Shown: in pieces, positions 22,998 to 29,274 of the stretch
Layout: every line of letters begins with the position of its first letter
Position numbering within the stretch: the first letter of the stretch is position 1
NCBI RefSeq assembly: GCF_000719705.1
Contig: NZ_JOHO01000068.1
Coordinates: forward strand, 1 to 29,274
Direction: 5' to 3'
Source of the DNA: Streptomyces sp. NRRL S-350
GTDB taxonomy: Bacteria; Actinomycetota; Actinomycetes; Streptomycetales; Streptomycetaceae
DNA: 29,274 nt
Position numbers and translations under genes: made by a program
Notes under the pieces: generated by a model
What the model was told of the DNA's origin: nothing
Databases searched by the model: none
What the model saw: the letters and a program-made list of their open reading frames with translations, nothing else

Positions 22998-23629
22998 CGG
23001 CGGTGACCGCGCACATCGGCATGTCCCTCGACGGATTCGCTGCCGGGCCCCACCAGAGCCCGCAGCATCCGGTCGGCGTGGGCGGGATGCGCCTGCACCA
23101 GTGGCTGCTCGGCACCCGGGCGTGGTACGAGCACCGGGGCCAGGAGGGCGGCGAGGAGTCGGCCGACTCCGAGGTGCTCGCCCAGGCCATGCGAGGCATC
23201 GGCGCGTACATCATGGGCCGGCGGATGTTCGGCGGCGGTGCGGGGCCCTGGGATCCGTCCTGGCGGGGCTGGTGGGGTGAGGAACCGGCGTTCCACGCAC
23301 CGGTGTTCGTGCTCACCCACCACCCGCGGGAGCCGTTGGAGATGAAGGGCGGAACCACGTTCACCTTCGTCACCGACGGCATCGAGTCCGCCCTCGAACA
23401 GGCTCGGGTGGCCGCCGCCGGCCGGGACGTCTCGCTCGCGGGCGGGGCGAAGGTGGTGCAGCAGTACCTCGCCGCCGGCCTGCTCGACGAGCTGACCATC
23501 CACCTCCGGCCGATCCTGCTGGGCTCCGGCGAGCGCCTGCTGGAGAACGCCGGGGACCCGGTCCTCGAACCGAGGAAGGTGGTTGCGACCGACCTGGCCA
23601 CGCACATCACCTACCGGGTCGTCCGCTGA
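22994..23629 (+). CDS. RibD C-terminal / dihydrofolate reductase-like protein
   Basis: 211-aa protein of the DHFR-fold RibD C-terminal family. Recognisable elements are VTAHIGMSLDGFAAGP at the N-terminus, the strand IGAYIMGRRMFGGG (about 71-84), DVSLAGGAKVVQQYLAAGLLDEL (about 147-169) with the nucleotide-binding GG, and HLRPILLGSGERL. These proteins bind NADPH and reduce various small molecules; true RibD also needs a deaminase domain, which is absent here. The ATG overlaps the dioxygenase stop by 4 bp. It is likely an accessory reductase of the cluster, or flavin-related. It ends in a 14-bp stem terminator shared with the converging MFS gene. Confidence 0.9.
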   Translation: MTAVTAHIGMSLDGFAAGPHQSPQHPVGVGGMRLHQWLLGTRAWYEHRGQEGGEESADSEVLAQAMRGIGAYIMGRRMFGGGAGPWDPSWRGWWGEEPAFHAPVFVLTHHPREPLEMKGGTTFTFVTDGIESALEQARVAAAGRDVSLAGGAKVVQQYLAAGLLDELTIHLRPILLGSGERLLENAGDPVLEPRKVVATDLATHITYRVVR

Positions 23630-23630
23630 C

Positions 23631-23673
23631 GCCGGTGCCTCAGGAGGCGGACAGCTGCGCCTGAGGCACCGGC
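23631..23673. terminator. bidirectional terminator embedded in the MFS 3' coding sequence
   Basis: GCCGGTGCCTCAGG (23631-23644) pairs perfectly with CCTGAGGCACCGGC (23660-23673), 14-bp arms and a 15-nt loop. The right arm lies within the last codons of the minus-strand MFS gene (stop at 23640), so the MFS C-terminus is encoded by the stem. Confidence 0.75.
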
Positions 23674-24905
23674 TCCGGCTCGAGCTCCGGCAGCAGCCCC
23701 GCGCGACCGGGCCGGGGAAGCAGCAGCGGGGTCGCCAGGATGGCGAGGCCGGCGACGGCGACCGCGACACGCGGGCCCGTGAAGCCGGCCAGCACACCCC
23801 ACAGCGCGGTCACCGCCGCCGTGCTGGCCTTGCTCGCGACCGCCCAGGCGGACAGCGCGCGGGCCACCCGATCCGTCGGGATCTGGTTGAGGCGGTACGT
23901 GGCCAGCACCGGGCTGAACACGGCGCAGCAGGTGATCAGCCCGAACTCGACCGCCATGACGAGCAGCAGACCGGGAACGCCGGGGCGGACGAAGACCAGC
24001 CCGATCAGCCAGCACGTGCGCACCGTCCCCGCCACGACCATGACCCGGTCCTGGCGGAACCGCCGGACGAGGCGGCGGGCCAGCCGGGAGCCGAGGAGGC
24101 CGCCGAGGCACGGTACCGCGAACGCGAGACCGTACTGCCACGGCCTGAAGCCGAGGTCGCCGAGCATGATGATCGCCATCAGCGGCGAGACCGCCATGAC
24201 GAGGCCGTTGAACAGCAGCACGTTGAAGAACAGCCGACGCAGCGACGGGTGGGCCAGGAGGTAGCGCCAGCCCTCGAGGACGTCGGCTGCGCGCATTCGC
24301 CCTGCCGGGGCCGGCGCCGGCTGCGGTTCCTTCCCTCCCATGGCCCGGATCCCCGCCGCCGAGAGCACGAAGCTGATCGCGTTGGCCAGGACCGTCACGA
24401 CCGGTCCGACCAGCCCGATCGCCGCACCGCCGATCGGCGGTCCGAGCATGGTGGCGGTCCAGGTCGTGGATTCGAACCGACCGTTGGCCACCAGCAGTTC
24501 GTCGCGGGGCACGAGCGACTTCAGGCGCGCGCCGCTCGCCGCGGTGAAGGCGATGTCGGCCGCGCCGACCACCGCCGACACGACGAGCAGGTGGGAGAAC
24601 CCGAGCAGGCCGAGCGCGTACGCCGCCGGAACGGTCAGCAGCGTCCCGAACCGGACCAGATCCATGGCGATCATGACCGGCTGCTTGCGCCGGAACTCCA
24701 CCCACGGGCCGAGCGGCAACGCGATCACCGCGCCCACCGCCGGCCCCACGGCCGCCAGCGCCGAAACCTCCCTCGGCTCGGCGTGCAACACCTGGATCGC
24801 GAGGATCGGAAAGGCGTCGAAGGCGAGCCACGTCCCGAACGTGCTCACCGCGTACGCCGCCCAAAGCCATCCGAACTGCCGCCGTAGCGCCTGTTCGCCC
24901 CGCAT
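23640..24905 (-). CDS. MFS transporter, EntS/MFS_3-like
   Basis: 421-aa membrane protein with about 12 helices. The N-terminus FGWLWAAYAVSTFGTWLAFDAFPILAI, the motif SGARLKSLVPRDELLVANGRFES (about 126-149) and ARALSAWAVASKASTAAVTALWG (about 356-378) are typical of exporters related to enterobactin exporter EntS and macrolide-efflux MFS proteins. The ATG at 24905 has only a weak ribosome site (GGGACGAAG region). It lies directly downstream of the PKS on the same strand but beyond a strong terminator, so it may have its own promoter. Role: probable efflux and self-resistance for the polyketide, inferred from position. The last residues overlap the terminator stem. Confidence 0.9.
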   Translation of the reverse strand: MRGEQALRRQFGWLWAAYAVSTFGTWLAFDAFPILAIQVLHAEPREVSALAAVGPAVGAVIALPLGPWVEFRRKQPVMIAMDLVRFGTLLTVPAAYALGLLGFSHLLVVSAVVGAADIAFTAASGARLKSLVPRDELLVANGRFESTTWTATMLGPPIGGAAIGLVGPVVTVLANAISFVLSAAGIRAMGGKEPQPAPAPAGRMRAADVLEGWRYLLAHPSLRRLFFNVLLFNGLVMAVSPLMAIIMLGDLGFRPWQYGLAFAVPCLGGLLGSRLARRLVRRFRQDRVMVVAGTVRTCWLIGLVFVRPGVPGLLLVMAVEFGLITCCAVFSPVLATYRLNQIPTDRVARALSAWAVASKASTAAVTALWGVLAGFTGPRVAVAVAGLAILATPLLLPRPGRAGLLPELEPEPVPQAQLSAS

Positions 24906-24990
24906 GCCGTACCCGCTTCGTCCCGCCGGATGTTCCCGCTCCTGACCAGGAGGGATCCAAGCCGACGGACGACGGCAGGGTCAAACAACC

Positions 24991-25035
24991 GGGCCTCGGC
25001 GCGACACAACCAACGATTGTGTCGCGCCGAGGCCC
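24991..25035 (-). terminator. strong intrinsic terminator of the PKS transcript
   Basis: 19-bp perfect stem (GGGCCTCGGCGCGACACAA at 24991-25009 with 25017-25035) and a 7-nt CCAACGA loop, starting 6 bp after the PKS stop codon. On the transcribed (minus) strand it is followed by a T-rich stretch (TTGTTTGA), an almost classical intrinsic terminator. It marks the end of the PKS operon. Confidence 0.92.
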
Positions 25036-25041
25036 GATCCG

Positions 25042-28000
25042 TCAGAGGGTGCCCAGCCACGCGTCCACGGTTCGGGCGGTGTTCTCGGCGTGCTCCGAGA
25101 CGATCGTGAAGTGGTCGCCGCGGATCTCCAGGTCCGTGTCGCACCGGGCCCACTCGGGGCCCCAGTCGCAGTCCGGCAGCGGCTTCCCGTCGGCGTCGGG
25201 CAGCGCGTCGGCGGCCCGCAGGAAGAGCGTGGGCACGTCGGAGCGTTGCGGCTCCCAGGTGCCGAACACCGAGAAGTAGCCGCCCATGGCGGTGAGCGAC
25301 ACGTGGTCGGTCGACACGAGTTCGCTGCGCCGTGCGAAGAGCCCGTGGGTGAAGGCCTGGTTGAGCCTGGGGTTCATCTCGCGGGGCAGGTAGGTGTCCA
25401 GCAGCACGACCCCGCTCGGCGGCGAATCCGTCCCGGCCAGGCGGAGGGCCACCTCATGGGCGATCCAGCCGCCTGACGAGTAACCCAACAGGGCGTACGG
25501 CGCCCCGGCGGCCTGTTCGAGCACCGCCTGTGCCTGCACGTCGACGAGGGCGGTCACATCGGCCGGAAGCTTCTCACCCGCCACGAATCCGGGCTCGGGC
25601 AGCACCACGGTGCTGCGGCTGTCGCGGAGCGCGGCGGCGAACCGCGCGTACTGGTGCGCTCCCGACATCGCCACCACGGCGGGGAAGCAGAACAGCATCG
25701 GCTCGGCCGATCCGCGGGACAGCGGCACCGGGTGCGGTCGCCGGCCCAGTTCGTCCGGAGTCCGGAACGCGGGCCGGAACCGCGCTGCCAGGCTCACCAG
25801 TTCGATGCCCTCTTCTATCCTTCCCTGTTCACACGCCTGGGTGAACAGGGTTCCGAGAGTGTCCTCCGCATCGGTGGTCTCCGGTGCGGCCGAGCCGAAT
25901 TCGGCGGACAGGAAGCGCACGAGATCCGGTGCGGTCGGCTGGTCGAAGACCAGACTGGCCGGCAGGCGCAGTCCGGTCGCCTGCTCCAACCGGTTCCGCA
26001 GGTCGACCGCGGTCAGCGAGTCGAATCCGAGTTCGGAGAACGCGAGCCCGTCATCGAGCGTGTCCGCCGAGGAGTGGCCGAGCACTGTGGCCACCTCCCG
26101 CCTGACCAGGTCCAGGAGCCGGCGGTCGCGCTCGTCCACGGACATCCGCTCGAACCGGGGGGCCGGATCCGGGTCGGCCCGGCGCGCGTCCTTCGCGGGC
26201 GGGCGGACCAGGCCGTGCCAGATCGGCGGCACCTGGTGCCGCCGCGCTGCGGCGCTCAGGGCGGCGAGGTCCGCGTGCACCGGCACCAGCAGCGGTTCGG
26301 GCCGGGTCAAGGCGACGTCGAACAGCTCCAGTGCCTCCTCGGGGCTCAGCGGCACCACACCGGCGCGTTCGAGCCGCCGACGGCCTGCGGACATGCCGAC
26401 CTCGGTGGTCCAGGGGCCCCAGGCCAGGGACAGCGCAGGGAGTCCGCGGGCCGTCCGGTGCGCGGCGAGCGCGTCCAGGGCGCTGTTCGCCGCGGTGTAG
26501 GCCGCCTGCCCGGCCGAGCCGAGGATCCCCGCGATCGACGAGAAGAACACCAGGAGCGTCGTGTCCCCGGTGAGCTCGTGCAGGTTCCACGCGCCGTCGA
26601 ACTTCGGCCGCAGCACGCGGGAGAGCTGCTCGTCGGTCAACGACTCGACGACGCCGTCGTCCAGCACGCCGGCGGCGTGCACCACGGCGCGCACCGGCCG
26701 CGACGACAGCAACGCGGCGACCTGGTCCCGCTCGGCGACGTCACAGGCGGCCACCTCCACGCGGGCTCCCGCGCTTTCCAACTCGGCGCGGAGCTCGGCC
26801 ATCTCGCCGCTGCGGTTCACCAGCAGCAGGTCCCGGACCCCGTGGCGGTCGACGAGGTGCCGGGCGACCAGCCGACCGAGGGCTCCGGAGGCCCCGGTGA
26901 CGAGGACCGGGCCGGCCGACAGGTCCACCGCGACCGGCTCGGGCGCCGAGAGCGCCGCGAACCGGGGCACCTTCGCGACACCGTCGCGAAGGGTGATGTG
27001 CGCTTCCCCGGAGGCCAGCGCCGCGGCGAGCACCCGGGGGTCGAGCCGGTCCGGGCCGCCGTCGATGTCCACGACGGCCAGCCTGCCCGGATGCTCGGCC
27101 TGGGCGGCCCGGACGAGGCCGGCCAGGGCGGCCGCGACCGGATCCGTCGTGGCGTTCCGGGTGACCAGCACGAGACGCGTCGCGGTGAACGTCCGGTCGA
27201 CGAGCCAGGTCCGGAGGAACGCCAGGACCCGGGAGGCCAGCAGGACGGTGGCCTCCGGCACGTCGGCGCCCTTCGGCGCCGACGGTGCGAAGAACACCGC
27301 GTCGGGCGTCACGCCGGAGGCCGCCGCGGCCGCGGCGAGTCCGGCGAGGTCGGAGTGCTCCTCGATCCGGCCGCCGGCGCCCTGCAGCAGGGACGTCAGT
27401 CCGATCTCGTCCTCGCCGAGCACGGCCCACCAGGACGGCTGGGCATCGTCCGACGGAGGGAGGTCCTGCCACCGCACGCCGAGCAGCGACCGCGGAACGG
27501 CCGTCGACGGCTGGTCGGCCGGCACGCCGCGGAGGGTGAGGGCGTCCACACTGCCGATGCCGCGGCCGCTGCCGTCGAACAACTGCAGGCTGACGGTGTC
27601 AGGCCCGACGACCGCCAGGCGCACCCGCAGGGTCGTCGGACCCGGTGCGCCGGGGGCGTCTGCCCGCACGCCGCGCCAGGCGAACGGCAACCGCGGGCCG
27701 GTTTCGCCCGCGTCCACGAGACCACCGAAGCCGATGGCGTGCAGGGCGGCGTCCAGCAGCGCGGGGTGCAGGACGTGCCCGTTCACGTCGGTGCCCTCGG
27801 GAAGGGCCGTTTCGGCGAACAGCTCACCCGGTCGTGACCAGGCGTGGCGCAGTCCCTGGAAGACGGGACCGTAGTCCAGCCCGTGAGCAGCCAGCGCGGG
27901 GTAGACCGGAGCGAGGTCGAGCGGCTGCGCGCCCGGCGGCGGCCACTCACCGGGACCGTCGGGAACGGACGGCACGGACGGCACGGACGGAGGGGCGAGG

Positions 28001-29274
28001 ACGGCCCTGGCGTTCCGGTTCCACGTGCTGTCGGGGTCCGAGCTGCGACTGTGCACCCGAACCGTCCGACGACCGGCCTCGTCGGGCGGTTCGACGGTCA
28101 TGCGGACGTCGATCGGGGCGCCCCGCGGGATCACCAGCGGCGCTTCCAGGGTCAGATCGTCCAGTTGGGACAGGCCGCACGCCTCGCCCGCGTGCAGGAG
28201 GAGATCGACGTACGCGGTGCCCGGCAACACCATCCGGCCCGCCACGACGTGGTCGGCCAGCCAGGAGTGCGCGTCGGCATCGATGCGGCCGAAGAACATG
28301 AGCCGGCCCGACTCCGGGTCGTCGATGACCGACGTCACCAGGGCGTGCCCGCTGCTGTCGAGACCCATGGTGTCGGGCGTGGACGGCCCGGTGCCACGGT
28401 TGTCGAGCCAGTAGCGGTGGTGTTGGAAGGGGTAGGTGGGGAGGGGGGTGGTGTGGGGGTTGGTGTGGGCGTAGTAGGCGTGCCAGTTGATGGGGGTGCC
28501 GTGGGTGGTGAGGTGGGCGAGGGTGGTGGTGATGGTGTGGGTTTCGGGTTGGTTTTTGTGGAGGCTGGTGAGGGCGTGGGTGGGGAGGTGGGGGGTGAGG
28601 GAGGCGGTGGGGCCTATTTCGAGGTAGGTGGTGGTGGGGGTGTGGGTGATGGCGTCGGTGAAGCGGACGGTGTGGCGGGCGTGGCGGATCCAGTGTTCGG
28701 GGTCGGTGTGGTCGATGGGTTGGCCGGTGAGAGTGGAGATGAGGGGGGTGGTGGGTGGGGTGAAGGTGAGGTTGGTGATGGTGTCGCGGAGTTGGTCGAG
28801 GATGGGTTCCATGAGGGGGGAGTGGAAGGCGTGGGAGACGTTGAGCCAGGTGGTGCGGTGGTGGGGGAGTTGGTTGGTGATGGTGGTGAGGGTGGTGTGG
28901 GGGCCGGCGAGGACGAGGGAGGTGGGGCTGTTGATGGCGGCGATGGCGGTGTCGGGGTGGTGGTGGAGGTGGGGGAGGATGTCGTGTTCGGTGGTGTTGA
29001 TGGCGACCATGGCGCCGCCGGGGGGGAGGGTTTGCATGAGGCGGGCGCGGTGGGTGATGAGGGTGGCGGCGTCGTTGAGGGTGAGGATGCCGGCGGTGTG
29101 GGCGGCGGCGATTTCGCCGATGGAGTGGCCGGTGAGGGTGGTGGGGGTGATGCCCCAGCTTTCCCAGAGTCGGTAGAGGGCGGTTTGGAGGGCGAAGAGG
29201 GCGGGTTGGGTGTATTGGGTTTGGTTGAGGAGGTGGGGGTCGGTGCCGAAGACGATGTCGTGGAGGGGGTGGGG
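25042..29274 (-). CDS. modular type I polyketide synthase, last module (AT-DH-KR-ACP-TE), 5' end outside the window
   Basis: The last 1410 codons of a modular PKS. Domain order (+ coordinates): AT (from about 28420, incomplete at the edge), DH (about 27700-28360), structural plus catalytic KR (about 26390-27500), ACP (about 25900-26120) and TE (about 25045-25780). AT has GHSIGE and HAFHS, the malonyl-CoA signature. DH has HVVAGRMVLP and DAALH, so is probably active. KR has TGASGALG, LDD (B-type stereochemistry) and AAYTAAN. There is no ER domain between DH and KR. ACP Ser is in LGFDSL. TE has GYSSGG, DTY and GDHF. This would release a product with an alpha,beta double bond, probably as a macrolactone or acid. 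Earlier modules lie to the right. Confidence 0.96.
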   Translation of the reverse strand, partial: PHPLHDIVFGTDPHLLNQTQYTQPALFALQTALYRLWESWGITPTTLTGHSIGEIAAAHTAGILTLNDAATLITHRARLMQTLPPGGAMVAINTTEHDILPHLHHHPDTAIAAINSPTSLVLAGPHTTLTTITNQLPHHRTTWLNVSHAFHSPLMEPILDQLRDTITNLTFTPPTTPLISTLTGQPIDHTDPEHWIRHARHTVRFTDAITHTPTTTYLEIGPTASLTPHLPTHALTSLHKNQPETHTITTTLAHLTTHGTPINWHAYYAHTNPHTTPLPTYPFQHHRYWLDNRGTGPSTPDTMGLDSSGHALVTSVIDDPESGRLMFFGRIDADAHSWLADHVVAGRMVLPGTAYVDLLLHAGEACGLSQLDDLTLEAPLVIPRGAPIDVRMTVEPPDEAGRRTVRVHSRSSDPDSTWNRNARAVLAPPSVPSVPSVPDGPGEWPPPGAQPLDLAPVYPALAAHGLDYGPVFQGLRHAWSRPGELFAETALPEGTDVNGHVLHPALLDAALHAIGFGGLVDAGETGPRLPFAWRGVRADAPGAPGPTTLRVRLAVVGPDTVSLQLFDGSGRGIGSVDALTLRGVPADQPSTAVPRSLLGVRWQDLPPSDDAQPSWWAVLGEDEIGLTSLLQGAGGRIEEHSDLAGLAAAAAASGVTPDAVFFAPSAPKGADVPEATVLLASRVLAFLRTWLVDRTFTATRLVLVTRNATTDPVAAALAGLVRAAQAEHPGRLAVVDIDGGPDRLDPRVLAAALASGEAHITLRDGVAKVPRFAALSAPEPVAVDLSAGPVLVTGASGALGRLVARHLVDRHGVRDLLLVNRSGEMAELRAELESAGARVEVAACDVAERDQVAALLSSRPVRAVVHAAGVLDDGVVESLTDEQLSRVLRPKFDGAWNLHELTGDTTLLVFFSSIAGILGSAGQAAYTAANSALDALAAHRTARGLPALSLAWGPWTTEVGMSAGRRRLERAGVVPLSPEEALELFDVALTRPEPLLVPVHADLAALSAAARRHQVPPIWHGLVRPPAKDARRADPDPAPRFERMSVDERDRRLLDLVRREVATVLGHSSADTLDDGLAFSELGFDSLTAVDLRNRLEQATGLRLPASLVFDQPTAPDLVRFLSAEFGSAAPETTDAEDTLGTLFTQACEQGRIEEGIELVSLAARFRPAFRTPDELGRRPHPVPLSRGSAEPMLFCFPAVVAMSGAHQYARFAAALRDSRSTVVLPEPGFVAGEKLPADVTALVDVQAQAVLEQAAGAPYALLGYSSGGWIAHEVALRLAGTDSPPSGVVLLDTYLPREMNPRLNQAFTHGLFARRSELVSTDHVSLTAMGGYFSVFGTWEPQRSDVPTLFLRAADALPDADGKPLPDCDWGPEWARCDTDLEIRGDHFTIVSEHAENTARTVDAWLGTL
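27969..27992. repeat. 9-bp tandem repeat inside the PKS DH-domain coding region
   Basis: GGCACGGAC is repeated in tandem, giving SVPSVPSVP in the protein in a surface loop of the DH domain. Short in-frame expansion with no effect on frame. Confidence 0.6.

Noticed and set aside
24906..25041. Possible small RNA at the 19-bp hairpin after the PKS
   Set aside because: Position 6 bp after the PKS stop and the following T-rich stretch fit a terminator; no promoter is seen.
25470..25490. TTA/TAA-like triplets in minus-strand genes (for example at the TE GYSSGG motif)
   Set aside because: They are out of frame (part of GGT-TAC); only the ccr codon 63 TTA is in frame.

Overview
The window is about 29 kb of very GC-rich DNA with strongly G/C-biased third codon positions, GTG and TTG starts, GTGA/ATGA start-stop overlaps, long GC hairpin terminators and Streptomyces-type gene families. 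It comes from the chromosome of a streptomycete-like actinomycete (Streptomyces or Kitasatospora type; inferred from sequence style only).

Positions 1-16.6 kb are mostly ordinary chromosomal genes with several small regulatory cassettes: the 3' end of a TAP-type alpha/beta hydrolase; a beta-lactamase-fold serine hydrolase coupled to an unrecognised 185-aa gene; a small membrane protein whose start codon lies beside a 12-copy 7-bp repeat; a cystathionine beta-synthase-type enzyme with C-terminal CBS domains; a TetR regulator divergent from a DrrA/DrrB-type ABC exporter, with two TACGTACG palindromes between them; an aldo/keto reductase; a DUF1330 protein with a small coupled ORF; a MarR regulator coupled to a 14-TM-type MFS exporter; a second TetR followed by a DUF4188 gene whose -10 box overlaps a perfect palindrome; a C39-like peptidase; an SCO6745-family protein; ribulose-phosphate 3-epimerase; and a pirin.

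Positions 16.6-29.3 kb look like the edge of a type I polyketide biosynthetic cluster. They hold crotonyl-CoA carboxylase/reductase (ccr, making ethylmalonyl-CoA extender units; it starts with TTG and has an in-frame TTA codon), two similar LysR regulators flanking an isochorismatase-fold hydrolase, a phytanoyl-CoA-type Fe(II)/2-oxoglutarate dioxygenase translationally coupled to a RibD/DHFR-type reductase, an MFS exporter, and the 3' part of a modular PKS on the minus strand. The PKS part reads AT(malonyl-type)-DH-KR-ACP-TE, so it is the last module of an assembly line that continues past the right edge. A 19-bp perfect-stem terminator follows the PKS stop codon.

In the proposed scheme, ccr supplies an unusual extender unit, the PKS makes and releases a product with an alpha,beta-double bond, the dioxygenase and reductase modify it, the MFS protein exports it, and the LysR pair regulates the set. 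The substrates and the final compound cannot be read from this window.
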